A stretch of DNA of 64,000 nt from Pacificispira sp002696645 (GTDB taxonomy: Bacteria > Pseudomonadota > Alphaproteobacteria > UBA8366 > Aestuariispiraceae): positions 620,001-684,000 of the forward strand of contig NZ_JBLZHU010000001.1 of the NCBI RefSeq assembly GCF_048892425.1. Reading direction: 5' to 3'. Below the pieces are notes generated by a model, which saw only the letters and a list, made by a program, of their open reading frames with translations, was not told the origin of the DNA and ran no database searches. The translations under genes were made by a program, and so were the position numbers. Below are positions 1 to 7,831 of this stretch, in pieces (position 1 is the stretch's first letter; each line of letters begins with the position of its first letter).

Positions 1-348
1 ATTGGTGCCGGTATGTCCTTCCGACAGGATCAAACGCGTGGACGCGACGTTCAGCCCCAGTCTCAACATCGTGGAAATCAACAGGATTGTTGGAAAACTG
101 GTCAGTTCCAGCGGGCTTTGAATAAAGACAACGGTCATCAGGATGACCACGGCCAGAGTAATTGAAATCGTCAGGGACAGATCCAACAACCACGTTGGCA
201 AGGGGATCAGCAACAGCACCAGAATGGCCATGATGCCGATGGGCAGGAACAGTTCCGGGCTGGTCATACCCGCACGAATGCGGCGCCCGGTGACGCTGTT
301 AAATCCCGTTGTTCCGGGCGTCTTTTCTGTCCCTTCCGTCTGCGACAT
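1..348 (-). CDS. flhA: FlhA, flagellar export gate protein (N-terminal part, cut by window edge)
   Basis: The first 116 codons are present; the gene runs off the left edge. FlhA forms the cytoplasmic-membrane export gate of the flagellar type III secretion system. After a polar N-terminus of about 25 residues come two hydrophobic helices, then the family signature LGLNVASTRLIL, which matches the FHIPEP family. The ATG is at 348, with AAGGAG about 12 nt upstream. It lies 66 bp downstream of flbD on the same strand and is probably the distal gene of the fliF operon. The identification is firm because translation gives the characteristic FlhA N-terminus without interruption. Confidence 0.93.
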   Translation of the reverse strand, partial: MSQTEGTEKTPGTTGFNSVTGRRIRAGMTSPELFLPIGIMAILVLLLIPLPTWLLDLSLTISITLAVVILMTVVFIQSPLELTSFPTILLISTMLRLGLNVASTRLILSEGHTGTN

Positions 349-414
349 GGCTATTAGCCACTCCTTATGACGTCACACCCGGTGGCGGAAACCGCCACGC
401 ATTCACCACGTCTG

Positions 415-1854
415 TCACGATTCGCCGGGCGCGGGGACGGCGTATCCTTCTTCGGAATATTGTTTCAGCTTATTGCGCAATGTCCGGATTGAAATGCCCA
501 GGATATTGGCCGCATGGGTGCGGTTGCCAAGATAATGGCCCAGCGTATCGATGATCAGGTCCCGCTCCACATCCGCGACGGTGCGCCCAACCATTGCGCC
601 TCCCGCTTGTTCCTTGCCTGCTTGGTCCTTGCTGGCATGGCTTTGATCCTCTGCCCCAGAAGGCAGCGGTGACATCGGGGCCGCAGGGGCTGGGGCAGGA
701 GAGGACGGGGCAGGCGACATAGCGGGCGCAGGATCGGTAGCAGGGGCCTTGGGCTTTTCTGTCAGCAGGATCGCATCCGTGTCGATCTCTTCCCCCGACG
801 CCAACAACACGGCGCGATGCATGGTGTTTTCTAATTCCCGCACATTGCCTGGCCAGTGATAGGCTTGCAGCATGGCGCTTGCCTCTGCCGACAGGGTGCG
901 CGCGGGCGCGCCGTTCGCCTCCGTATATTTCTTGACGAAATAGCTGGCCAACAGGGGGATATCCATCGGGCGTTCCGCCAGCGACGGCAGATCCAGATTG
1001 ACCACGTTCAGGCGGTAATACAAATCTTCCCGGAATTCCCCAGCCTTCACAGACTCCTGCAAATTGCGGTTCGAAGTTGCCAGGATTCGGACATCAACCT
1101 TGACCGGCTTGCTGCCGCCGACTCGATCGATTTCACGCTCCTGCAAGGCGCGCAACAGCTTGGCCTGAAGACGCGGATCCATTTCGCTGACTTCATCCAG
1201 CAGCAACGTGCCGCCATTGGCTTCTTCAAACTTGCCAACGCGGCGCGCGATGGCACCGGAAAAAGCGCCTTTTTCGTGCCCAAACAACTCGCTTTCCAGC
1301 AGGTTTTCGGGAATGGCGGCACAGTTGACGGCGACGAAGGTTCCTGTGGCCCGTCTGGATTTGGCATGGATATAGCGGGCCATAACCTCTTTACCGGTCC
1401 CGGATTGTCCGGTGATCAGGACAGAGGCGTCGGAGGGTGCAATCTGGTCGGCCAGCTTGATCACCCGCTTGGTTGCGGGATCGCTGTGAATGATGCTGGT
1501 GCTTTCTTCGGCAACGGCTTCCAGAACCGCAGCAATCAGTTCCGGATCCGGCGGCAGGGGAATGTATTCCTTGGCCCCGGCGCGGATGGCGGCAGCGGCG
1601 GTCTGCGCGTCAGTACCGTCCATGCCGCAGGCAACGACGGGCGTATTGATCCGCTCCGCCAGCAGGGCCTTACACAGGCGCTCTATATTCAGGCGCACGT
1701 CGATCAGGACGACATCAGCCCCTTTGCCATTGCGTAAATGCTCCAGCCCCTGGTCAATCGCATCGACCGCCGCCACTTTCGCGCCGCGTTGGATGGCAAT
1801 TTGGCTGGCGCCTGTCATGTGCCCTTCAAGGGTTCCGATGATGAGTAGTTTCAT
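415..1854 (-). CDS. flbD: FlbD-type sigma-54-dependent flagellar transcriptional activator
   Basis: This 479-aa activator has a receiver-like domain (1-115), an AAA+ sigma-54 interaction domain (about 124-350), a Pro/Ala-rich linker (367-400) and a Fis-type helix-turn-helix (428-465). Walker A is GQSGTGKE (149-156) and Walker B is LLLDEV (217-222). The receiver keeps D52 (in IDVRL) but lacks the N-terminal acidic pair. This is typical of FlbD, which responds to assembly state through FliX rather than to a kinase. The sigma-54 contact loop reads GAFSGA (196-201) rather than GAFTGA. The likely targets are the sigma-54 promoters read upstream of fliK and flgL. Its position after fliN follows the Caulobacter fliF operon. 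Confidence 0.93.
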   Translation of the reverse strand: MKLLIIGTLEGHMTGASQIAIQRGAKVAAVDAIDQGLEHLRNGKGADVVLIDVRLNIERLCKALLAERINTPVVACGMDGTDAQTAAAAIRAGAKEYIPLPPDPELIAAVLEAVAEESTSIIHSDPATKRVIKLADQIAPSDASVLITGQSGTGKEVMARYIHAKSRRATGTFVAVNCAAIPENLLESELFGHEKGAFSGAIARRVGKFEEANGGTLLLDEVSEMDPRLQAKLLRALQEREIDRVGGSKPVKVDVRILATSNRNLQESVKAGEFREDLYYRLNVVNLDLPSLAERPMDIPLLASYFVKKYTEANGAPARTLSAEASAMLQAYHWPGNVRELENTMHRAVLLASGEEIDTDAILLTEKPKAPATDPAPAMSPAPSSPAPAPAAPMSPLPSGAEDQSHASKDQAGKEQAGGAMVGRTVADVERDLIIDTLGHYLGNRTHAANILGISIRTLRNKLKQYSEEGYAVPAPGES

Positions 1855-1860
1855 GGCCTC

Positions 1861-2697
1861 TTATCCGAAGTAATCCACCCGTTCGGACGGGGGCAGTACG
1901 GTGTTGAACAGCATTTCCAGGCGGCGCGGGTTTTCCTGACGACCGATAGACGACGCCGCCATGACATAAAGCTGATTGAGTAACATATCCTCCGTCGCAT
2001 TTCGTTCCATCTTGGACGCAAGCGGCGTGAACACCACATTAGCCAACAGCGCCCCGTAAAAGGTGGTCAACAGCGCCACAGCCATGGAGGGTCCTATGGA
2101 ATTTGGATCATCCAGATTGGCCAGCATTTGTACCAGACCAACAAGGGTTCCGATCAATCCCATAGCGGGCGCGATCTCTGCAGCCTTTTTCAGGATCGAT
2201 ACAGAACGTGTCTGGCGTTGCGCAATTGCCTGAACTTCGCGGCGCATGATCCGCTCTACATCCTCCCCCGGCGTGCCATCGATGACCATGGCAAGGCCAG
2301 CGCGCAGCATTTCGCGGTCTTCAACGGCAGGCATGTAGTTCTGAATGGCTAGAACTCCGCGATACCGCGCGATCTGGGCCAATTGCAGCAGCTGCATCGC
2401 AGCCTCTCCCGCATTCAGGCCACTGCGAAAGACGGTCCGGCCCAATGTCGGGAACAGGGCCATCATATCCAGTATCGAAAAACAGGCGGTAACGACCCCA
2501 AAGGTTCCCCCAATGACAATCAGGATTGAGGGCCAGTCGACAAAGGATCCTGGACTGCCGCCCAGCACAATCGCCGCCCCAATAAGGATCGCCGCGCCAA
2601 TAATCCCGAAAATTGTCGCAATATCCACCGACCCCCGCGTGGAAGGTTGGGTGAGGGGGCGGTCTCCGCCAGAGCCCGGTTGGGTATCGGTTGCCAT
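1861..2697 (-). CDS. MotA/PomA family flagellar stator protein
   Basis: This 278-aa inner-membrane protein has the MotA/TolQ/ExbB layout: two N-terminal membrane helices (about 25-75), a cytoplasmic loop and two C-terminal helices (about 170-225). Segments such as WPSILIVIGGTFGV and AEIAPAMGLIGTLVGLVQML fit the PomA/MotP branch better than the MotA branch. It would conduct ions to drive torque with a MotB/PomB partner, which is not in this window. It sits 6 nt upstream of flbD and 17 nt downstream of fliN, so it is embedded in the fliF operon. Which ion couples cannot be told from the sequence by eye. Confidence 0.85.
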   Translation of the reverse strand: MATDTQPGSGGDRPLTQPSTRGSVDIATIFGIIGAAILIGAAIVLGGSPGSFVDWPSILIVIGGTFGVVTACFSILDMMALFPTLGRTVFRSGLNAGEAAMQLLQLAQIARYRGVLAIQNYMPAVEDREMLRAGLAMVIDGTPGEDVERIMRREVQAIAQRQTRSVSILKKAAEIAPAMGLIGTLVGLVQMLANLDDPNSIGPSMAVALLTTFYGALLANVVFTPLASKMERNATEDMLLNQLYVMAASSIGRQENPRRLEMLFNTVLPPSERVDYFG

Positions 2698-2714
2698 TCC
2701 CGCCGTGTATCCAA

Positions 2715-3137
2715 TCAGTTCGGTGATTTATCGGATTTGATGATTTCCGTCATGGTGACACCAAGTTTGTCATCCACCAGCACCACTTCGCCCCGCGCCA
2801 CAAGGCGATTGTTGACGTAGATATCAATTGCTTCGCCGACCTTGCGATCCAGTTCAACGACCGCCCCGCGTCCCAGCTTCAACAATTGGCTGACCTGCAT
2901 GGATGCCTTGCCCAGAACGGCGGCGACCTGTACTGGAATTTCATAAACCGCTTCCAGGTCGCGCGCACCGGTTGGGGCCATCAGTTCGGCCGCACGTGCG
3001 TCCAGATAATCTTCCTCGCCCGCGCCTTCTCCCAATTCCTGAAGGTCAAAATCCGCCATGGACCCGGATTTCTTTTCTGGCGCGTCGCCACTTGCCGCGT
3101 CGGTCGTTGGGGTGTCGTCGTCAGTATCATCGGCCAT
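2715..3137 (-). CDS. fliN: FliN flagellar motor switch protein
   Basis: This is a 140-aa C-ring protein. The acidic, low-complexity first 60 residues are followed by a SpoA/FliN C-terminal domain (about 65-137), with the conserved pattern IPVQVAAVLGKASMQVSQLL and VNNRLVARGEVVLVDDKLGV. FliN contributes to switching and to docking of FliH/FliI export complexes. It lies 5 nt downstream of fliH and directly upstream of the stator gene. Length and position fit alphaproteobacterial FliN. Confidence 0.92.
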   Translation of the reverse strand: MADDTDDDTPTTDAASGDAPEKKSGSMADFDLQELGEGAGEEDYLDARAAELMAPTGARDLEAVYEIPVQVAAVLGKASMQVSQLLKLGRGAVVELDRKVGEAIDIYVNNRLVARGEVVLVDDKLGVTMTEIIKSDKSPN

Positions 3138-3142
3138 AAAAT

Positions 3143-3955
3143 TTACTCCTTATCTTGTACATCGCCTGCATCCGGTGCATCGGTTTCCAGTGCGCCCTGG
3201 TCGTCTGTAGTTTTGTCATCGTCCATCGCAGGCGGCGTTTCCGGCTCACTGTCGGCTTCTATTGATTCCAATGTGCGTGTCACGGCGCGCTCAATTGCGG
3301 CATCGACATCAGCCTTGATCGTTTCATAGCGTCGTTCTGCCCCGCCAGCACCCCAATCAACCCGCACATCAGAAGCCCCCATATCTTCTTCTGGACGCAA
3401 GCGGATCACACCCTGAAATCCGGCCCGCTCCGCAGCTTTGTTCAGGCGATCTCCCAACAGGTCCGCCGTTTCCTCAGACAGGTGAATTGACAGCCGTCCG
3501 GGATCCTGTAATTCGGCCAAACATTCCGTAACCACCGCCATCGCTTCTTCCGCGCCGTGGTTTTTGACATAGATCGGCATCAACTTGTTCATCAATTCCT
3601 GCACCATGCGTGCCATATTGGCCTGCGCACGCTCATTTGCCTTGCGCTGTTCTTCGCCAAGTTTGGACACCATCGGGGCCAGTCGCTCCAACAGGTCATT
3701 CAATTGCCGCTCCAGCGTATCCATCGCTTCGGCATGGCCCTCGCGAAACCCGTCCGCATGACCATCCATATAGGATTGTTGCTTCTGGGCGTTCATTTCC
3801 TCTTCGCTGAAGCTGATTTCTGGTTCCGGCTCCGGGATATCCTCCGGCGCGGGCTCGGCATTGGCGGCCGGCTTTTTCTTTTCCTGGTCGAATTCATCGA
3901 AAGACCGCTCAAACATGAACGGTTTCATTTCCTCTGTTTTCGCCACTTTCGCCAT
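3143..3955 (-). CDS. fliH: FliH-like flagellar assembly protein
   Basis: This 270-aa protein has a Glu/Pro-rich N-terminal third, a long charged helical middle (about 85-150) and a C-terminal FliH/HrpE-like domain. FliH holds the FliI ATPase and links it to FliN. The name rests mainly on position (between fliG and fliN, where Caulobacter has flbE/fliH), the acidic N-terminus and the helical core, because FliH sequences diverge strongly. The ATG at 3955 is preferred over the adjoining in-frame GTG at 3958. The C-terminal tail (about 235-270) is Asp/Glu/Thr-rich. Confidence 0.82.
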   Translation of the reverse strand: MAKVAKTEEMKPFMFERSFDEFDQEKKKPAANAEPAPEDIPEPEPEISFSEEEMNAQKQQSYMDGHADGFREGHAEAMDTLERQLNDLLERLAPMVSKLGEEQRKANERAQANMARMVQELMNKLMPIYVKNHGAEEAMAVVTECLAELQDPGRLSIHLSEETADLLGDRLNKAAERAGFQGVIRLRPEEDMGASDVRVDWGAGGAERRYETIKADVDAAIERAVTRTLESIEADSEPETPPAMDDDKTTDDQGALETDAPDAGDVQDKE

Positions 3956-3983
3956 CACAATTGGGCCTCACCCTGCACCGACA

Positions 3984-5000
3984 TTAGTAAATCAACTCAT
4001 CTTCAGCGCCACCTTCGGAGATAATGATCTCTCCTTTCGCGGCAAGGTCTTTGGCCAGATTGACCATTTCCATCTGCGCTTCATCCACATCCTTCAATCG
4101 GACAGGTCCAAGGGCATTCATATCTTCACGCAGAATTTTCGCCGCGCGCTCGGACATGTTCGAGAAGAACAGTTCCTTGATCTGCTCTGACGAGCCCTTC
4201 AAGGCTGTGCCCAGTTTGTCCTTATCGACATTGCGCAACAGCGTTTGAACACCGCCCGGATCCAGTTTTTGCAGATCCTCGAAGGTGAACATCAGGGACT
4301 TGATCTTCTCGGCACTGTCGCGATTGCGTTCTTCCAGCAAGGTCATGAAGCGGTTTTCAGTATTCCGATCCAGGGCATTGAAGATTTCCGCCATCATTTC
4401 ATGGCTGTCACGCCGGGCCGTGCGCGCCAGGTTGGTCATGAATTCGTTCCGCAATGTGCGCTCCACATCGTCCAGCACTTCCTTCTGTACGGCTTCCATG
4501 CGCAGCATCCGCATGATGACTTCCATCGCGAAACTTTCCGGCAGGGCACCCAGTACACGACTGGCATGGTCGGACTTGATCTTGGACAAAACAACCGCAA
4601 CGGTCTGGGGGTATTCGTTCTTCAGATAGTTGGCCAGCACGACTTCGTTCACATTTGCCAGCTTGTCCCACATGGTGCGCCCGGCAGGACCCCGGATTTC
4701 TTCCATGATCTGGGATACTTTGTCAGGATCCAGGGCCTTGCTGAGCAAGCGCTCTGTAGATTCATAAGACCCGACCAGTGATCCTGTAGACGAAATCTGT
4801 TCGGCGAATTCCGAGAAAAGCCGCTCCACCAGATTTGAGCTGATTGTGCCCAGATTGGCCATTGAAGAAGAGATTTCCTTGATCTCCTCGTCATCCATAT
4901 AGGTAAAGAGCTTCACCGCGTTTTCTTCACCAATGGCGAGGATCATCATCGCGGCTTTGTCTGGCCCGGTCAGGCCCCTATAATCGTCGCGTATTCTCAT
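3984..5000 (-). CDS. fliG: FliG flagellar motor switch protein
   Basis: This 338-aa C-ring protein contacts the MS ring at its N-terminus and the stator through its charged C-terminal domain. The three FliG domains are recognisable: N-terminal (DKAAMMILAIGEENA), middle (LKNEYPQTVAVVLSKI) and C-terminal (VTFEDLQKLDPGGVQTLLRNV-like segment and ILREDMNALGPVRLKDV). The middle-domain motif, usually EHPQ, reads EYPQ here. It is the second gene of the fliF operon, separated from fliF by 183 bp with no gene. Confidence 0.96.
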   Translation of the reverse strand: MRIRDDYRGLTGPDKAAMMILAIGEENAVKLFTYMDDEEIKEISSSMANLGTISSNLVERLFSEFAEQISSTGSLVGSYESTERLLSKALDPDKVSQIMEEIRGPAGRTMWDKLANVNEVVLANYLKNEYPQTVAVVLSKIKSDHASRVLGALPESFAMEVIMRMLRMEAVQKEVLDDVERTLRNEFMTNLARTARRDSHEMMAEIFNALDRNTENRFMTLLEERNRDSAEKIKSLMFTFEDLQKLDPGGVQTLLRNVDKDKLGTALKGSSEQIKELFFSNMSERAAKILREDMNALGPVRLKDVDEAQMEMVNLAKDLAAKGEIIISEGGAEDELIY

Positions 5001-5183
5001 GGTGCTGGTCGTACCAAGTTCTCTGTTGCGCCCCAGGAATCATCATCGCTGCGTCCAGCCGATGCGACTTCCCGTATATCAGTCATCCCCTTTATAAAGC
5101 GAGTCCGCATAAACCAACATGAGAAACCTACATGCCGTGTCCAATCAAGCATTCCAGAAGGCAAGACGGTACCGGCACGCGGC

Positions 5184-6815
5184 TTAATCAGATCCTTGAT
5201 ACATCCATGTGCGCAGGATCGATACAGCTTCTTCGGGATGCTTTTCGATAATTTCGCCAATTTTCTTAAGCGAAGACGCCTTCACGCGCCCTTCAATATT
5301 GGCGATATCAATCATATGTTCGAATTCTTCCGTACCTTCTTGCGGCATCATGCCCTGACCACCGGCTGTTGCAATCGCATTGCCGCTTTGATCGGTCAGC
5401 ATGGTGGGGGAGTCACCCGCGCGACCGGCGGCGGTCTGGTGCTGCATATCAAACAGCTTGGTAATCAGCGGTCGGACAATGATCAACGCGATCAGCAGAA
5501 CCACAAGCCCGATGACACCGGTTTGAACCAGTGACCAGATCCGGCTCTTGGGCAGACCGAACATTTCTTCTTCATCCAGCGTATAGACCGGAACATCTTC
5601 GAAGCGCAGATTGTGGATCGTCACCTGATCCCCGCGCGACAAGTTCACGCCTGCGGCGGACTCGACCAGTTCCCGCAGGACATTCATCTCGTCCTCGCTG
5701 CGCGGCTCATAGGTGCCATCCGGCTGGCGGATACCATCCACAACAACGGCGACAGAGAGGCGATCCACGCGTCCCGGGGGCACAATGCGCTCTGTCTTGG
5801 TGTTGCCGGTCTGGAAATTCTGGATTGAATCGGTGCGGGCGCTCGTTTCGGTATTGCCCACCGCGCCACCATCCAGGGCACCTGCATCCGGCAGATTGTT
5901 CCCAACAGTCACGGTATCCTGATTGGCTTCCTGAGACGATGACGTATCTTCAATCTCTCGCGATGACACTAGAACCTGCTGTTCGGGGTCATAGGACTGA
6001 ATGCTGGACGTTTCCTGCGAGAAATCCATTTCCGCGGATACTTCCACGCGGGCTTTGCCCACGCCGACGACCCGTTCTAACATCTCAGTGACCTTGCCGG
6101 AAAGGCGACCCTCAAAGCCGGACCGCATATCCGCAACATTATCAGGATTCAGCGTGCCATCACCCTTGTCACCGCCGCCATGCAGCAGGGTACCGCGATC
6201 ATCGACGATCGTGATACGGTTTGGATCCAGGTTCGGCACAGCGGTGGAGATCAATTGCTGAATGGCGGATGTCTGGGACCGATCAAGCCGATTGGCGCCC
6301 TGCATTTTAATGACAACGGATGCTGTTGCTTCCATCGGTTCACGGGTAAACAGTTCCCGCCGCGGCAGCACGATATGCACGCGGGCGCCACGGACATTAT
6401 CGATGGAGGCAATGGTGCGGGATAACTCCCCTTCCATTGCGCGCAGCTTGTTGATTTCCTGAGTAAAGCTGGATTGGCCGAGACTTTGATCCCGGTCAAA
6501 GATATCATAACCGGGGACTGTGCCGCTGAGGCCTTGCTGGGCAAATTCCAACCGCAAGGGGCCAACCTGATCACGCGGCACGGAAATTTGGGATTGATCC
6601 GTCGACATGCTGAAATCGATCTGGCGGCTGGCAAGTTGATCCGCGATCTGGTTGGTGGCCTGGGGATCCAGGTTTGAATAGAGCAGGGCCATTTCCGGTT
6701 TCGTGCCAGAGATCAGCAGGAAAATTAACAGGCCCAGCATGACGGCCGTGCCAGCAACGCCCGCCGTCAGGCGCGCCATCCCGAAACTCCGAATCAGATC
6801 AATTAGATTGCCCAC
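5184..6815 (-). CDS. fliF: FliF flagellar MS-ring protein
   Basis: This 543-aa protein forms the inner-membrane MS ring on which the motor and export gate are built. It has an N-terminal transmembrane helix, secretin-like ring-building motifs (RSFTQEINK-type region, VHIVLPRRELFTRE) and a second helix near residue 430 (VQTGVIGLVVLLIALIIVRP). A cytoplasmic C-terminal FliG-binding tail follows (EFEHMIDIANIEGRVK, then a short ending). The chosen start is GTG at 6815, because GAGGAG lies 7 nt upstream; an in-frame GTG at 6854 would add 13 residues but lacks a ribosome site. It heads the minus-strand fliF-G-H-N operon. Confidence 0.95.
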   Translation of the reverse strand: MGNLIDLIRSFGMARLTAGVAGTAVMLGLLIFLLISGTKPEMALLYSNLDPQATNQIADQLASRQIDFSMSTDQSQISVPRDQVGPLRLEFAQQGLSGTVPGYDIFDRDQSLGQSSFTQEINKLRAMEGELSRTIASIDNVRGARVHIVLPRRELFTREPMEATASVVIKMQGANRLDRSQTSAIQQLISTAVPNLDPNRITIVDDRGTLLHGGGDKGDGTLNPDNVADMRSGFEGRLSGKVTEMLERVVGVGKARVEVSAEMDFSQETSSIQSYDPEQQVLVSSREIEDTSSSQEANQDTVTVGNNLPDAGALDGGAVGNTETSARTDSIQNFQTGNTKTERIVPPGRVDRLSVAVVVDGIRQPDGTYEPRSEDEMNVLRELVESAAGVNLSRGDQVTIHNLRFEDVPVYTLDEEEMFGLPKSRIWSLVQTGVIGLVVLLIALIIVRPLITKLFDMQHQTAAGRAGDSPTMLTDQSGNAIATAGGQGMMPQEGTEEFEHMIDIANIEGRVKASSLKKIGEIIEKHPEEAVSILRTWMYQGSD

Positions 6816-7385
6816 AAAACCGCTCCTCGTATTTCCGACCGCCAGCGAGAACACGCCCTATTGGCCAATTCTCTTGTCGGATCCCCTTGTGTCAGATCAC
6901 ACTTGGTACTCAACGTCACTGCAACAGATTACGCACTTACCGGGCGCCTGAGCGCTTCTGCGCCATGATCTGCCAGATCCTTCTTAACACGCATGGCGTC
7001 CCTCGCGGAGGACAACCAGTCTGGCTCGTCAAAAAAGGCATTCTGCCTCGTAACTTTCGTAAAAAATGCAACTCCCGCAAAATTCACACCAGTACGACTC
7101 GATTCTGCTTCCTGGCGAATTACTTACAACGACTCATCGATTCGATAGTTTGTAAGCATATCTTCAAGCATTCTTGCCCAAAGTAAAATTAGGAATTCGC
7201 GCGGCAAATTTTGCCTATCTCTCGGCAAAGATAGCCGATATTCGCACCAGCGCAATGATAAAAACACAACATATTGAAGAAAATACAATGTAATTCGCAG
7301 CATTCAGTAACGCATTGCAAGAACTCGTCACGACGCGTTTCTGCAGTGTGTGAGTCTTTTCAAGTGTTTACGATTCGCTTTTAAC
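6816..7385. other. Gene-free region upstream of fliF with nested inverted repeats
   Basis: This 570-bp AT-rich interval lies between sciP and fliF and must carry the fliF operon promoter. No convincing coding frame was seen. Two overlapping inverted repeats are visible. One is GGCAAA-T-TTTGCC (7203-7215). The other is CTATCT with AGATAG (7215-7234), which extends into an imperfect hairpin. A weak sigma-54-like string lies near 6920-6940, but it lacks the invariant GG, so no promoter is called. Confidence 0.5.
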
Positions 7386-7640
7386 TTATCGATACTGGCG
7401 CAAGCGTGTGACGCGTAGACCCCGAACACCATGCTGGGAAATCAGGATACGCCATCCATTCAACTCTTCCCTGGTCAGGTCATAGCGTTTGCAGGCTTCG
7501 TCTTCGGTCAGGACGCCCGTATCAATCGCTCTGACAACCTGTGCTTTTCGTGAGATCACCCATCGTTCGGTATCTGCCGGGGGCAGGGCGTTATCCTGCT
7601 TGGGCTCTCTGTGCTCTATCTTGCTTTGCTGTCCTGTCAT
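7386..7640 (-). CDS. sciP: SciP (DUF1153) small CtrA-inhibitory protein
   Basis: This 84-aa protein shows the DUF1153 core LPPADTERWVISRKAQVV, then a helix-turn-helix-like segment (LTEDEACKRYDLTREELNGW) and the ending VTRLRQYR. In Caulobacter, SciP binds CtrA and blocks activation of CtrA-dependent genes, many of them flagellar. The ATG at 7640 is chosen because homology begins just after it; the open frame extends upstream to 7730 without similarity. It sits alone between the flgE terminator and the fliF upstream region, all on the minus strand. Confidence 0.9.
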   Translation of the reverse strand: MTGQQSKIEHREPKQDNALPPADTERWVISRKAQVVRAIDTGVLTEDEACKRYDLTREELNGWRILISQHGVRGLRVTRLRQYR

Positions 7641-7767
7641 CCGGGCCGTTGCTCCAGTTAAAGAATTTATGGGACGTTGCGTCCGCTGCCGGTCGATTAT
7701 GGTTTTGTGAAGACCAGCAATTAGAAACAAATTTATATAAAATTTTATGAAATTCGCAAGTAAAATC

Positions 7768-7802
7768 CCAAAAAATAATGGGCGCGCCCAGAGGACGCGC
7801 CC
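7768..7802 (-). terminator. Rho-independent terminator after flgE
   Basis: Read on the minus strand, a perfect 7-bp GC stem (GGGCGCG/CGCGCCC, plus-strand 7780-7786 and 7796-7802) is followed by ATTATTTTTT. It lies 30 nt past the flgE stop and ends the fliK-flgD-flgE transcript. Confidence 0.85.
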
Positions 7803-7831
7803 AAGTAATTGAATTCAATGAGTTTACAGAG

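Noticed and set aside
856..1737. A 293-codon open frame on the plus strand
   Set aside because: It is antisense to flbD, whose AAA+ motifs cover the same bases. It is a GC-driven shadow frame.
6905..6945. Sigma-54 promoter for fliF
   Set aside because: The best string has TTGCA with correct spacing to a TG, but lacks the invariant GG of the -24 element.
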